Source: Xanthomonas sacchari
Lineage (GTDB): Bacteria > Pseudomonadota > Gammaproteobacteria > Xanthomonadales > Xanthomonadaceae
Direction: 5' to 3'
Assembly (NCBI RefSeq): GCF_024266585.1
Contig: NZ_CP100647.1
Location: forward strand, 3,267,001 to 3,331,000
DNA length: 64,000 bases
Of this stretch, positions 47,081 to 56,389 are shown one piece after another. How positions within the stretch are numbered: the stretch's first letter is position 1; every line of letters starts with the position of its first letter. The translations under genes were made by a program, and so were the position numbers. Under the pieces are notes generated by a model. That model did not search any database and was not told where the DNA came from. It saw only the letters and a program-made list of their open reading frames with translations.

Positions 47081-47424
47081 AGCGCAGCGCTCATCACGTC
47101 GGGACATCTCCCGTAGGAGCGGCTTCAGCCGCGACGGCCTTCCGGGAACGCCCCGTCGCGGCTGAAGCCGCTCCTACAGGACAAGCTGCATCCGGCTTGC
47201 GTGTGGCGAAAGCCGGTGATGCGAGGTGCCATGCAGCCGTCCGTCCGTTCCCAGCAGACGGGTAGGACGTTCCGACTTAGGGCCTGGGCCGTACAGAGGC
47301 GGCAACGCGCACTGCACGCGACACGCCGTGCAGTACGGCTACCAGCGGCGCATGGTGTCGTGTCGTGTCGTGTCGTGTCGTGTCGTGGCCGGCCGCGACG
47401 ACGCGCCGCCGCCGCCTCACGCAC
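47081..47424. repeat. Intergenic region with palindromic repeat and TGTCG microsatellite
   Basis: 47113-47177 is a full GTAGGAGCGGCTTCAGCC palindrome (arms about 23 nt). 47355-47386 is six tandem GTGTC pentamers, a slippage-prone tract. Between them nothing coding is recognisable. The pentamer tract lies 39 bp beyond the stop of the convergent SHOCT gene. Confidence 0.8.
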
Positions 47425-47676
47425 TCACACCGTGGACAGGATCTGCTCGCGCCGACGCGCGTACTCGGCCGTGTCGATCAGTCCCTGCGCCTTCAGCTGC
47501 TCCAGCACGCGCAGGCGCTGCTCGACCGAGGCGGTGGGCGGCAACGGCGGCGGCGCCGCGGCCGGCGGCCGGTGCCGCTGGGCGCGGATCGCCAGCCACA
47601 CCACCACGCCGATCAGCAGCGGGAACGCGAGCACGACCAGCAATACGAGCCAGTGCCAGATGCTGAATCCACCCAT
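47425..47676 (-). CDS. Small membrane protein with C-terminal SHOCT domain
   Basis: An 83-residue protein: one membrane helix (residues about 8-30, WLVLLVVLAFPLLIGVVVW), a basic/Pro-rich linker, and a C-terminal SHOCT motif (EQRLRVLEQLKAQGLIDTAEYARRREQIL split over 52-80). SHOCT modules are oligomerisation or tethering elements, often at the C-terminus of small membrane proteins. It lies downstream of gpmA in the same orientation with a 36-bp gap. Specific function unknown. Confidence 0.82.
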   Translation of the reverse strand: MGGFSIWHWLVLLVVLAFPLLIGVVVWLAIRAQRHRPPAAAPPPLPPTASVEQRLRVLEQLKAQGLIDTAEYARRREQILSTV

Positions 47677-47712
47677 CGCGTGCTCCTGCCGGCGGCGTGC
47701 CGATCCTGGCGC

Positions 47713-48462
47713 TTACTTCGCCTTGCCCTGGTTGGCCACCGCTTCGGCCGCCTTCTTCGCCGCTTCCGGATCGCCCAGGTAGCGGTAGGACTGCACCTGC
47801 AGGGTGTCGTCCAGTTCGAACAGCAGCGGGATGCCGGTGGGAATGTTGAGTTCGAGGATCTGTTCGCGCGACACGTCGTTCAAGTATTTGTACAGCGCGC
47901 GCAGCGAGTTGCCGTGGGCGGTGACCAGCACGGTCTGCCCGGTCTTGAGCTGCGGCGCGATGGCGTCGTGCCAGTACGGCAGCACGCGCTCGAGCGTGGT
48001 CGCCAGCGACTCGGTGGCCGGCAGCGCGTTGCGGTCCAGGGTGGCATAGCGGCGGTCGTGCAGCGGATGGCCCGGATCCTGCGCGTCCATCGGCGGCGGC
48101 GGGATGTCGTAGGAACGGCGCCAGATCTTGACCTGGTCCTCGCCGTGCTTGGCGGCGGTCTCGGCCTTGTCCAGACCCTGCAGACCGCCGTAGTGGCGTT
48201 CGTTGAGGCGCCAGCTCTTGTGCACCGGCAGCCAGTCCTGATCCAGTTCCTTCAGCGCGCCCTGCAGGGTGTGGATGGCGCGCTTGAGCACCGAGGTATG
48301 CGCGACGTCGAACTGCAGCCCCTCCTCGCGCATCAGCCGGCCGGCGGCCACGGCTTCCTGGCGGCCCTGCTCGGTCAGGTCGACATCGACCCAGCCGGTG
48401 AAGCGGTTATCCAGGTTCCACTGGCTCTGGCCATGGCGCAACAGTACGAGTTTGCGGGTCAC
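47713..48462 (-). CDS. gpmA: 2,3-bisphosphoglycerate-dependent phosphoglycerate mutase
   Basis: A 249-residue dPGM interconverting 3- and 2-phosphoglycerate. The phosphohistidine motif is [12 protein letters not shown] (H11), then [40 protein letters not shown], and the second histidine in [14 protein letters not shown] at 48462 is used: it gives the E. coli-like length and has CGGAGA about 8 nt upstream. Longer in-frame readings cross repeat DNA. Confidence 0.95.
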   Translation of the reverse strand: MTRKLVLLRHGQSQWNLDNRFTGWVDVDLTEQGRQEAVAAGRLMREEGLQFDVAHTSVLKRAIHTLQGALKELDQDWLPVHKSWRLNERHYGGLQGLDKAETAAKHGEDQVKIWRRSYDIPPPPMDAQDPGHPLHDRRYATLDRNALPATESLATTLERVLPYWHDAIAPQLKTGQTVLVTAHGNSLRALYKYLNDVSREQILELNIPTGIPLLFELDDTLQVQSYRYLGDPEAAKKAAEAVANQGKAK

Positions 48463-48514
48463 TGCGACGGTCTCCGTTGGGGAATGCGTGGGTCGTGCGG
48501 CCCTGGATTGTAGC

Positions 48515-48665
48515 TGGTGGCTGGGAATGGGGAATCGGGAATGGGGAATCGCAACGGCGGGATTCCCCTGCAAGTCGGGCGCCCGGGCACGCACTGATCG
48601 CCAGCCGCCACTCGGAACCGGCTTTCACGATTCCCCATTCCCGACTCCCCATTCCCGGCCCCTCC
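48515..48665. repeat. Inverted GGGAATC-type repeat between gpmA and nfi
   Basis: GGGAATGGGGAATCGGGAAT on the left and its reverse complement (ATTCCCGACTCCCCATTCCC region) on the right flank ~70 bp of unique DNA. Divergent promoters of gpmA and nfi must share this 239-bp gap. Confidence 0.65.
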
Positions 48666-48701
48666 ACACCCCAGCCACGAACATGGCACGATCATCGGCG
48701 C

Positions 48702-49418
48702 ATGGAGACTTCTTCGCACCCCGTATTCGGCGACTGGGACGGCAGCATCGTGCAGGCGCGCGCGCTGCAGGCGACGCTGGCGCACCAGGTCAGCCTGCAG
48801 GACGACGTCCCCGACCCGCCGCGCTGGCTGGCCGGTTTCGACGTGGGCTTCGAGGACGATGGCCAGGTCACCCGCGCCGCCGCGGTGCTGCTCGATGCGC
48901 AAACCCTGCAGCTGCACCAGGCCGAGGTCGCCCGCGTGCCCACCGCGATGGCCTACGTGCCCGGCCTGCTCAGCTTCCGCGAACTGCCGGCGCTGCTGGC
49001 CGCGCTGGACCTGCTGCGGCAGCGTCCGGACCTGGTGTTCGTCGACGGCCAGGGCATCGCCCATCCGCGCCGGCTCGGCATCGCCGCGCACTTCGGCGTG
49101 GTCACCGGGCTGCCCAGCATCGGCGTGGCCAAGACCCTGCTGGCCGGCCGCTTCGACGAACCCGGGCCGCAGCCCGGCGACCACAGCCCCATCGTGCACC
49201 GTGGCGAGATCGTCGGCTGGGCGCTGCGCAGCAAGCTGCGCTGCAATCCGCTGATCGTCTCGCCCGGGCACCGCGTGGCGGTGGACAGCGCGCGGCAGTG
49301 GACCCAGCGCTACCTGCGCGGCTACCGCCTGCCGGAACCGACCCGCCTGGCCGACCGGCTGGCATCGCGCCGCGGCGCGATGCCGGCACCGGCCGCGGAC
49401 ACCGGATCGTTGTTCTGA
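48702..49418 (+). CDS. nfi: Endonuclease V
   Basis: A 238-residue deoxyinosine-specific endonuclease that nicks at the second phosphodiester 3' of hypoxanthine. Metal ligands match the family: D in [10 protein letters not shown] (E. coli D35), E in [12 protein letters not shown] (E89), and D in [14 protein letters not shown] (D110). [12 protein letters not shown] and [21 protein letters not shown] are further family blocks. ATG 48702 gives the standard length. A small 7-bp hairpin (49428-49444) separates it from the convergent gene. Confidence 0.94.
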   Translation: METSSHPVFGDWDGSIVQARALQATLAHQVSLQDDVPDPPRWLAGFDVGFEDDGQVTRAAAVLLDAQTLQLHQAEVARVPTAMAYVPGLLSFRELPALLAALDLLRQRPDLVFVDGQGIAHPRRLGIAAHFGVVTGLPSIGVAKTLLAGRFDEPGPQPGDHSPIVHRGEIVGWALRSKLRCNPLIVSPGHRVAVDSARQWTQRYLRGYRLPEPTRLADRLASRRGAMPAPAADTGSLF

Positions 49419-49448
49419 ACCGGGCGCCGCGGCCGGCGGCCGCGTCGA

Positions 49449-49838
49449 TCATCGGTTGCTGACGACGATGCCGTTGTCGACGATGTGGAGGGACATGCCC
49501 GCCGGACGCGGGCGCGCGAAGAACTGGACATTGACGCTGGCCATGCCGCTGCCGGCGGCGCAATCGGCGGTCGCCATGCCGATCGCCGTATAGCGGACAT
49601 TGGTGCGCAGGGTCGGGCCGGCGACGCGATGGCCGTCGGCGACCGGGTAGCAGCCACTGCCCTGTCCGCCGCTGACCAGCAAGGCCTTCGCATCCCACAG
49701 ATCGTTGATGATCTCGGTGGGCACGTTCATGTCCGGCACGCCTTGCGCCTGGGCCGAGAACGCGGCGCAGGCGACGAGGGCGGCACCGAGGCACGATGGG
49801 AGGGGGCGCCGACGGCAGACGCTGGATGCGGATTTCAT
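49449..49838 (-). CDS. Small secreted hypothetical protein
   Basis: A 129-residue protein with a signal peptide (residues 1-31, AALVACAAFSAQA-Q). The mature part has two cysteines (GSGCYPVADG and MATADCAAGSG), which could form a disulfide, and ends SLHIVDNGIVVSNR. AAGGAG lies 8 nt before the ATG. No known domain is recognised; an exported beta-rich small protein is likely. It stands alone. Confidence 0.75.
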   Translation of the reverse strand: MKSASSVCRRRPLPSCLGAALVACAAFSAQAQGVPDMNVPTEIINDLWDAKALLVSGGQGSGCYPVADGHRVAGPTLRTNVRYTAIGMATADCAAGSGMASVNVQFFARPRPAGMSLHIVDNGIVVSNR

Positions 49839-50145
49839 TGCGCTAGCTCCTTGTGGGAAGAGGAATCGATGCCGCGCCGTGCACGCCTGCGCTCTGCGCG
49901 GCCGGTGTGGCGCGACCCGATTATTCACAGGCGCACGGCACCGTCGCAGACAAGCAGCTTGCGCAATTCACACTATGCGATTCCGGCGCAGCGGCATCAC
50001 CGTGCGACATACCCCGGCATGGCGCAGGATCGGTCGTGCCAGCGCGCAACAGCGCATGCGGGACAGTCCATCTTGCCGTGGCGCCGCACCCCGGCCGCCG
50101 CGCATGCGAAGCTTCGCTTCCGTCCCTGCCACCGCGAGCGCCGGC
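49839..50145. other. Intergenic region before the first pirin gene
   Basis: 307 bp between divergent genes. No repeat or convincing promoter was picked out; a possible ATG at 50104 in frame with the pirin would extend it by 14 residues. Confidence 0.4.
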
Positions 50146-51015
50146 ATGCCCACCCTGATCGCCCCCCGCGTCCACGATATCGGCGGCCTCGAAGTGCGCC
50201 GCGCCGTCCCCAGTGTGCAGGCGCGCAGCGTCGGCCCCTTCGTCTTCATCGACCACATCGGGCCGGCAGTGTTCGAGCCGGGCCACGGCGTGGACGTGCG
50301 CCCGCATCCGCACATCGGCCTGGCCACGGTCACCTTCCTGTGGTCCGGCGAGATCGGCCACCGCGATTCGCTCGGCTCCGACCAGGTGATCCGCGCCGGC
50401 GACGTCAACTGGATGACCGCCGGCCGCGGCATCTCCCACTCCGAGCGCACGCCGACGGCGTTGCGCGAACATGCGCACCCGCTGCACGGCATGCAGACCT
50501 GGGTGGCGCTGCCGAAATCGGCGGAAGAGACCGCACCGGCGTTCTACCACCATGCCGCCGTCAGCCTGCCGCAGCAACGCCGCGACGGCGCGTGGCTGCG
50601 GGTGATCGCCGGTCGCGCCTACGGCGAGGAATCGCCGGTGACGGTGTTCGCCGACACGCTCAACGTGGCCCTGGACCTGGAGGCGGACGCGGAACTCGAC
50701 CTGGACGCCCGGCACGCCGAGCGCTCGCTGTACATTCTGGAGGGTGAGGCGCAGCTGGACGGCGTGGACATCCCGGCGCGGCACCTGGTCCTGCCCGAGC
50801 CGGGCGCGCGCGGGCGGCTGCGCGCCAAGACCCCGCTCAAGGCGATGCTGATGGGCGGCGAACCGCTGGATGGCCCGCGCCACCTGTGGTGGAACTTCGT
50901 GTCCAGTTCGGTCGAACGCATCGAACAGGCCAAGCAGGACTGGCGCGAGGGCCGCTTCGGGACCATCCCCGGCGACGATCAGGAATTCATCCCGCTGCCC
51001 GAACCGGGCCGCTGA
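50146..51015 (+). CDS. Pirin family protein (cupin)
   Basis: A 289-residue bicupin of the pirin family, some members of which are quercetin 2,3-dioxygenases. The iron-binding motif is RPHPHIGLATVTFLW (two His of the HxH site), with a later histidine in HPLHGMQTWVALP and the GDVNWMTAGRGISHSE block. The C-terminal cupin is present (SLYILEGEAQLDG). A 289-residue length is typical. A second pirin of a different subgroup lies 900 bp downstream on the other strand. Substrate and in vivo role are unknown. Confidence 0.9.
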   Translation: MPTLIAPRVHDIGGLEVRRAVPSVQARSVGPFVFIDHIGPAVFEPGHGVDVRPHPHIGLATVTFLWSGEIGHRDSLGSDQVIRAGDVNWMTAGRGISHSERTPTALREHAHPLHGMQTWVALPKSAEETAPAFYHHAAVSLPQQRRDGAWLRVIAGRAYGEESPVTVFADTLNVALDLEADAELDLDARHAERSLYILEGEAQLDGVDIPARHLVLPEPGARGRLRAKTPLKAMLMGGEPLDGPRHLWWNFVSSSVERIEQAKQDWREGRFGTIPGDDQEFIPLPEPGR

Positions 51016-51153
51016 GGCCGCGGCAGGCCCGTCTTGGGCCGTGCAGCCCTACACGCGAGATGCCGCCGGCCGCGTCCGCCTTTGTACGCCACCGCCCGCG
51101 CAGTGCCGCCACGCCGTACCGTGCGTGCGGAAATCCCGGAATCCGCATCCCAA

Positions 51154-51182
51154 TTGTCAGCGCAGCCGCGCTGGGCTATGGT
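51154..51182 (+). promoter_or_regulatory. Possible sigma-70-type promoter
   Basis: TTGTCA, 17-nt spacer, TATGGT: 5 of 6 and 4 of 6 matches at ideal spacing. It lies 160 bp upstream of the secreted-protein gene at 51342, inside a 326-bp gap with no other feature, so the leader would be long. The match is unproven. Confidence 0.35.
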
Positions 51183-51341
51183 GCAGGCGCGGCGCTGCTC
51201 GCGTGGCCGCACACGGGACACGCACTGCGTCGGGGGATGCACTGCCGGGATCCCACACAGGATGGGCGCTCCCGCAGACGACGCCACGGGCGTGCGTATG
51301 GATCGAACGCGTCGCAACGCGGCGTATGGGGAACATCGCGA

Positions 51342-51809
51342 ATGAAGACACTCTTGCGCAAGGCGCTGCTGACCGCTGCGGCGGCGTTGCCCGCCGCTGC
51401 CGCCACCGCGCAACAGGCGCAGAACTGCCCGCCGCTGCCGCCGCAGAGCAAACTGCAGTGGAGCGAGCGCAGCGACACGGGATTCATCGTCTGCCGCGCC
51501 AGCGACGCCGACGGACGTCAGGTGCTGGGCATGATGCTCACCGCACGCGATCCGAACATTCCGCTGCAGCGCAATCTGCGCGAGGAAAAGGGCGCCATCG
51601 CCGGCGAGCAGGTGTACTGGTACCGGCCGGACCTCGGCGGTGCCGAGCTGCCGGGCCTGGCCTCGCGCCGGATCGCGGTCGCGGAACTGAAGAAAGGCCA
51701 GTTCGCCCAGGTGTGGATCGACGCCGCCGACACCCAGGAACTGCAGACCCTGCAATCGCTGGTGCAGGGCCTGGACATGCGCCAGTCGAGCCTGGCGCTG
51801 GAGCGCTGA
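51342..51809 (+). CDS. Secreted hypothetical protein
   Basis: A 155-residue protein with a signal peptide (residues 1-23, LLTAAAALPAAAATA-Q). Mature features: two cysteines (NCPPLPPQSK and GFIVCRASDADG), a LGMMLTARDPNIPL strand pair, and a C-terminal helix (ELQTLQSLVQGLDMRQSS). No family recognised. It is monocistronic and followed by a short perfect palindromic repeat. Codon usage looks like its neighbours. Confidence 0.7.
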   Translation: MKTLLRKALLTAAAALPAAAATAQQAQNCPPLPPQSKLQWSERSDTGFIVCRASDADGRQVLGMMLTARDPNIPLQRNLREEKGAIAGEQVYWYRPDLGGAELPGLASRRIAVAELKKGQFAQVWIDAADTQELQTLQSLVQGLDMRQSSLALER

Positions 51810-51830
51810 GGCCGGCGGTCCGCGATACGA

Positions 51831-51858
51831 CGTAGGAGCGGCGTCAGCCGCTCCTACG
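51831..51858. repeat. Short perfect palindromic repeat
   Basis: CGTAGGAGCGGC, then GTCA, then GCCGCTCCTACG: a collapsed version of the GTAGGAGCGGCTTCAGCC element, lying between two convergent genes where it can terminate both. Confidence 0.8.
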
Positions 51859-51897
51859 ACGGCACAGCGCACAGACAGCGGGTGCGCAACGTGCCCC

Positions 51898-52758
51898 TCA
51901 GAAGCGCCCTTCCTGGAAATCGACGAAGGCCTGCATCAGTTCCTGGCGCGTGTTCATCACGAACGGCCCGTGCCGCGCCACCGGCTCGCGCAACGGCCGG
52001 CCGGCGACCAGGATCAGCCGCGCGCCCTGCACGCCGGCCTGCAGCTGCAGCAGGTCGCCGCCACCGAGCACCGCCAGCGTCTGCGCCGGCAGCACGCGCG
52101 CCGCCTCGCCCTCGCCCAGCGCCGCGTCGCCCTCGAACATGTAGGCGAAGGCGTTGTGCCCGGCCGGCAACTCGAACGCCCAGCGCGCGCCCGCGTCCAG
52201 TGCGATGTCCAGATACAGCGGATCGGTGGCCGGCTGCGCGATCGGGCCATGCACCTCGCCGACCTGGCCGGCGATCACCTTGACCGTCACTCCGGGCGCC
52301 GGCTGCGCCACCGGAATGCGCTCGGGCGCGAACTCCTGGTAGCGCGGCGCGGTCATCTTGTCGCGCGCCGGCAGGTTCACCCACAGCTGGAAGCCGCGCA
52401 TGCGCCCTGCTTCCTGCTCCGGCATCTCCGAATGCACCAGGCCGCGGCCGGCGGTCATCCACTGCACGCTGCCCGGGGTCAGCAGGCCCTCGTTGCCGTG
52501 GTTGTCCTTGTGCCGCATGCGCCCGTCGAGCATGTAGGTGACGGTCTCGAAGCCGCGATGCGGATGGCTGGGGAAACCGCCGATGTAGTCCTCGGCACGG
52601 TCGGTGCCGAACTCGTCGAGCAGCAGGAACGGATCCAGCTCGGGCAGCGCAGCGCCGCCGATGACGCGGGTCAGCTTGACCCCATCGCCGTCGGCGGTGG
52701 CGTGGCCGCGGATGGCGCGCAGGATGCGCGCGGAGGCGACGGTGGTGGAAGCGGTCAT
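51898..52758 (-). CDS. Pirin family protein (cupin)
   Basis: A 286-residue pirin. The metal motif is GFPSHPHRGFETVTYMLDG, followed by the MRHKDNHGN and GSVQWMTAGRGLVHSEMPE blocks of the main pirin group. The C-terminal part carries MNTRQELMQAFVDFQEGRF, the standard pirin ending. In other bacteria members act as quercetinases or as modulators of metabolic enzymes; the role here is unknown. ATG 52758 is chosen; the much longer open frame beyond it is repeat DNA. Confidence 0.92.
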   Translation of the reverse strand: MTASTTVASARILRAIRGHATADGDGVKLTRVIGGAALPELDPFLLLDEFGTDRAEDYIGGFPSHPHRGFETVTYMLDGRMRHKDNHGNEGLLTPGSVQWMTAGRGLVHSEMPEQEAGRMRGFQLWVNLPARDKMTAPRYQEFAPERIPVAQPAPGVTVKVIAGQVGEVHGPIAQPATDPLYLDIALDAGARWAFELPAGHNAFAYMFEGDAALGEGEAARVLPAQTLAVLGGGDLLQLQAGVQGARLILVAGRPLREPVARHGPFVMNTRQELMQAFVDFQEGRF

Positions 52759-52867
52759 GGTGAGCGATCTCCTGATGAGATGCCCACCATGGGTGCCGCC
52801 GCCAGCGCGCCCAACCGCGACCGGCGCAACCCATCGTTCCATCGCCTGCGGCGGAGCGACCGCTGCT

Positions 52868-53575
52868 CCCTTCTCCCCCCCGGGAGAAGGTGCCCCGCAG
52901 CAGGGGCGGATGAGGGTCCGGGCGCAGCCTGGTGCAGCGTCCGGCAGCGCAAGCCTGGGTTTGCGAGGGGCTTCGCCCCCTACCCTCACCCCAACCCCTC
53001 TCCCGGGGGGAGAGGGGCTAAAGCGCCTGCGATGGCGCCTTCTCCCGTTCGAAGCCATGACTTCCCTTCTCCCACCGGGAGAAGGTGCCCCGAAGGGGCG
53101 GATGAGGGTCCGGGCGCAGCCTGATGCAGCGTCCGGCAGCGCACGCCTGGGTTTGCGAGGGGCTTCGCCCCGGACCCTCACCCCAACCCCTCTCCCGGGG
53201 GAGAGGGGCTAAAGCGCCTGCGATGGCCCCTTCTCCCGTTCGAAGCCATGACTTCCCTTCTCCCCCGGGAGAAGGTGCCCCGCAGGGGCGGATGAGGGTA
53301 CGGGCGAAGCCTCGTGCGGCGTCCGGCAGCGCAGGTTGGGGTTGCGAGGGGCTTCGCCCCCCGTACCCTCACCCCAACCCCTCTCCCGGGGGGAGAGGGG
53401 CTAAAGCGCGTGCGATGGCGCCTTCTCCCGTTCGAAGCCATGACGTCCCTTCTCCCACCGGGAGAAGGTGCCCCGCAGGGGCGGATGAGGGTACGGGCGC
53501 AGCCTCGTGCAGCATCCGACAGCGCAGGCAGGTTTTGCGAGATCTTCGCCCCGCACCCTCACCCCAACCCCCTCC
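52868..53575 (+). repeat. Four-unit ~192-bp tandem array of the [11 protein letters not shown]-type repeat
   Basis: Units start at 52868, 53064, 53255 and 53447. Each has CCCTTCTCCC..GGGAGAAGG, GGATGAGGG, a GTCCGGCAGCGCA block, GAGGGGCTTCGCCCC, then CCCTCACCCCAACCCCTCTC and GGGGAGAGGGG, with a ~40-bp spacer (AAAGCGCCTGCGATGGCGCC, GTTCGAAGCCATGAC) between units. Several internal palindromes would fold strongly in RNA. The array fills the gap between the pirin and cstA, and long open frames through it are repeat artefacts. From 53576 to 53691 only the cstA leader remains. Confidence 0.9.
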
Positions 53576-53691
53576 CCGTAGGCGCGAGGCCACTGTCTAC
53601 GACCAAAGTACTAGGCCGGCGGCCCTCCCCGCCATTGACCCCCCAGGCCATCGAGGCGACCCTTGCACGCACCTTGTGGGGGAGTGTTCTG

Positions 53692-55773
53692 ATGAAAGGG
53701 TTTTCCAAGCTGGCCTGGGCCGCACTGGCCGTGGTCGCGGCGTTCTGTCTCGGCACCATCGCCCTGCGCCGCGGCGAACATATCAACGCGCTGTGGATCG
53801 TGGTGGCCGCGGTGTCGATCTACCTGATCGCCTACCGCTTCTACAGCCTATTCATCGCCGACAAGGTGATGCAGCTCGACCCCACCCGGGCCACACCGGC
53901 GGTGCTAAACAACGACGGCCTGGACTACGTGCCGACCAACAAGCACGTGCTGTTCGGCCACCACTTCGCCGCCATCGCCGGCGCCGGGCCGCTGGTCGGG
54001 CCGGTGCTGGCCGCGCAGATGGGCTACCTGCCCGGTCTGCTGTGGCTGGTGGTCGGCGTGGTGGTCGCCGGCGCGGTGCAGGACTTCATGGTGCTGTTCC
54101 TGTCCAGCCGCCGCAACGGCCGCTCGCTCGGCGACCTGGTGCGCGAGGAAATGGGCCAGGTGCCCGGCACCATCGCCCTGTTCGGCGCGTTCCTGATCAT
54201 GATCATCATCCTGGCGGTGCTGGCGATGGTGGTGGTCAAGGCCCTGGCGGAAAGCCCCTGGGGCATGTTCACGGTGATCGCGACCATGCCCATCGCGATC
54301 ATGATGGGCGTGTACATGCGCTACATCCGCCCCGGCAAGATCGGCGAGATCTCGGTGGTCGGGCTGATCCTGCTGCTGGCGGCAATCTGGTTCGGCGGCA
54401 AGGTCGCCGCCGACCCCACCTGGGGCCCGGCCTTCACCTTCACCGGCACGCAGATCACCTGGATGCTGATCGGCTACGGCTTCGTCGCCTCGGTGCTGCC
54501 GGTGTGGCTGCTGCTGGCGCCGCGCGACTACCTGTCCACCTTCCTCAAGATCGGCACCATCATCGCCCTGGCGATCGGCATCCTGGTGGTGATGCCGGAA
54601 CTAAAGATGCCGGCGCTGACCCAGTTCGCCGCCAGCGGCGACGGCCCGGTGTGGAAGGGCGGCCTGTTCCCGTTCCTGTTCATCACCATCGCCTGCGGCG
54701 CGGTGTCCGGCTTCCATGCGCTGATCTCCTCGGGCACCACGCCCAAGCTGCTCGCCAACGAGTCGCACATGCGCTACATCGGCTACGGCGGCATGCTGAT
54801 GGAATCGTTCGTGGCGGTGATGGCGCTGGTGGCAGCCTCGATCATCGACCCGGGCGTGTACTTCGCGATGAACAGCCCGGCCGCGGTGATCGGCGCCGAC
54901 GTCGCCTCCGCCGCGCACCACATCAGCACCACCTGGGGCTTCGCCATCACCCCGGAGCAACTGACCGCCACCGCCGCGGCGATCGGCGAGCCGACCATCC
55001 TGCATCGCGCCGGCGGCGCGCCGACGCTGGCGGTGGGCATCGCGCAGATCCTGCACCAGGCCATCCCCAACAGCAGCGACGCGATGATGGCCTTCTGGTA
55101 CCACTTCGCGATCCTGTTCGAGGCGCTGTTCATCCTCACCGCGGTGGATGCCGGCACCCGCGCCGGCCGCTTCATGCTGCAGGACCTGCTCGGCAACTTC
55201 GTGCCGGCGCTGAAGAAGACCGAGTCGTGGACCGCCAACATCGTCGGCACCGCCGGCTGCGTGGCGCTGTGGGGCTACCTGCTGTACACCGGCGTGGTCG
55301 ATCCGTTCGGCGGCATCCAGACGCTGTGGCCGCTGTTCGGCATCTCCAACCAGATGCTGGCCGGCATCGCGCTGATGCTGGGCACGGTGGTGCTGTTCAA
55401 GATGAAGCGCGACCGCTACGCCTGGGTGACCGCGGTGCCGGCGGTGTGGCTGCTGATCTGCACCACCTACGCCGGCTTGATCAAGATCTTCGACGCCAAT
55501 CCGTCGCAGGGCTTCCTGGCGCAGGCGCACAAGTTCCAGGACGCCATCGCCAGCGGCACCGTCACCGCGCCGGCCAAGTCGGTGGCGCAGATGCAGCAGA
55601 TCGTCACCAACGCCTACGTCAACACCGGGCTGACCGTGCTGTTCCTGTTCGTCGTGTTCGCGGTGCTGGTCTACGCGATCAAGACCATCCTGGCCGCGCG
55701 CCGCAACCCGCAGCGCAGCGACCGCGAGACCGCGTACGTGGCCTTGCAGCCGCACCAGATGGCGGACCTGTAA
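53692..55773 (+). CDS. cstA: Carbon starvation protein CstA (peptide/pyruvate-type transporter)
   Basis: A 693-residue polytopic membrane protein with about 16-18 helices. CstA signatures: [31 protein letters not shown] split over residues about 80-110, [39 protein letters not shown], and [14 protein letters not shown]. CstA family proteins take up peptides or pyruvate under carbon limitation. GGGGAG lies 9 nt before the ATG. Its stop overlaps by one base the start of a YbdD-type gene, the usual partner. The tandem repeat array directly upstream forms part of its regulatory region. Confidence 0.95.
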   Translation: MKGFSKLAWAALAVVAAFCLGTIALRRGEHINALWIVVAAVSIYLIAYRFYSLFIADKVMQLDPTRATPAVLNNDGLDYVPTNKHVLFGHHFAAIAGAGPLVGPVLAAQMGYLPGLLWLVVGVVVAGAVQDFMVLFLSSRRNGRSLGDLVREEMGQVPGTIALFGAFLIMIIILAVLAMVVVKALAESPWGMFTVIATMPIAIMMGVYMRYIRPGKIGEISVVGLILLLAAIWFGGKVAADPTWGPAFTFTGTQITWMLIGYGFVASVLPVWLLLAPRDYLSTFLKIGTIIALAIGILVVMPELKMPALTQFAASGDGPVWKGGLFPFLFITIACGAVSGFHALISSGTTPKLLANESHMRYIGYGGMLMESFVAVMALVAASIIDPGVYFAMNSPAAVIGADVASAAHHISTTWGFAITPEQLTATAAAIGEPTILHRAGGAPTLAVGIAQILHQAIPNSSDAMMAFWYHFAILFEALFILTAVDAGTRAGRFMLQDLLGNFVPALKKTESWTANIVGTAGCVALWGYLLYTGVVDPFGGIQTLWPLFGISNQMLAGIALMLGTVVLFKMKRDRYAWVTAVPAVWLLICTTYAGLIKIFDANPSQGFLAQAHKFQDAIASGTVTAPAKSVAQMQQIVTNAYVNTGLTVLFLFVVFAVLVYAIKTILAARRNPQRSDRETAYVALQPHQMADL

Positions 55774-55997
55774 TGGGCGGCGCGCTGGTTCCGGTCGGGC
55801 AGTACCAGGCGCACCGCCGGCTGTGGCGGCGCCTGGTGCAGACCGCGCGGCTGTGCTGCGGCATCCCCGACTACGACAACTACGTGCGGCACGTGCTGGA
55901 GAAGCACCCGGACCGGCAGCCGATGGACTACAAGACCTTCTTCCGCGAGCGCCAGGAGGCGCGCTACGGCGGCAAGAGCGGGTTTCGGTGTTGTTGA
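55773..55997 (+). CDS. YbdD/YjiX family small protein, CstA partner
   Basis: A 74-residue protein of the YbdD/YjiX family. The family motif is visible: [20 protein letters not shown], then [17 protein letters not shown]. The ATG overlaps the cstA stop by one base (TAATG), so it is translationally coupled. In enteric bacteria YbdD and YjiX accompany CstA and BtsT and are needed for full transport. The typical length is 65-70 residues; here the C-terminus adds KSGFRCC. Confidence 0.92.
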   Translation: MGGALVPVGQYQAHRRLWRRLVQTARLCCGIPDYDNYVRHVLEKHPDRQPMDYKTFFRERQEARYGGKSGFRCC

Positions 55998-56098
55998 AAG
56001 GCCGGGATTGGGGAGTCGGGATTGGGGATTGGTGGCGGGCGCCTTGAGGCGCTTGGCCATTCGACCGGATCACACGGCTGCAAACGTGCTGAAGAACG

Positions 56099-56128
56099 CG
56101 GCGATGCCTGGGACAGGCATCGCCGTTT
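56099..56128 (+). terminator. Rho-independent-like terminator after cstA-ybdD
   Basis: An 11-bp stem CGGCGATGCCT / AGGCATCGCCG with a 5-nt loop, followed by TTTC. It lies 100 bp after the last gene of the operon. Confidence 0.55.
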
Positions 56129-56389
56129 CGCTGTTGAGCGCCGGGATTGGAGCGGGATTGGGGATTCGTCGCGTGCCGCCTTCGGACAATCAGAGTTCTG
56201 AGCTGATCACAGACGGCCGCCAACGCTCGGAGAGCAGTGTCAGCGTCGCCGCTGTAGGAGCGGGTTCAGCCGCGAGGCCTTACCGATAGCGCGTCGCGGC
56301 TGAAGCCGCTCCTGCGGAAAGGCATGCGGACGCCATGCACTCGCGGCGCTGCTCCCATTCCCGAATCCCGATTCCCCAATCCCGGCTCT
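56129..56389. repeat. Repeat-rich gap between ybdD and the HAD gene
   Basis: Contains GGGATTG-type heptamers near 56150, a full GTAGGAGCGGGTTCAGCC palindrome (56254-56315), and a reverse-complement heptamer run (about 56355-56392) that reaches into the last codon of the HAD gene. Similar heptamers also precede the terminator (55998-56033). No gene seen. Confidence 0.7.

Noticed and set aside
52868-53575. CRISPR array
   Set aside because: Repeats are ~150 bp with ~40-bp near-identical spacers and no cas genes; the 92-bp array at 16.3 kb and the heptamers also lack unique spacers.
52868-53691. N-terminal extensions of cstA and of the second pirin through the repeat array
   Set aside because: Their translations are repeat-derived ([15 protein letters not shown]) and proper starts with ribosome binding sites or normal family N-termini exist downstream.
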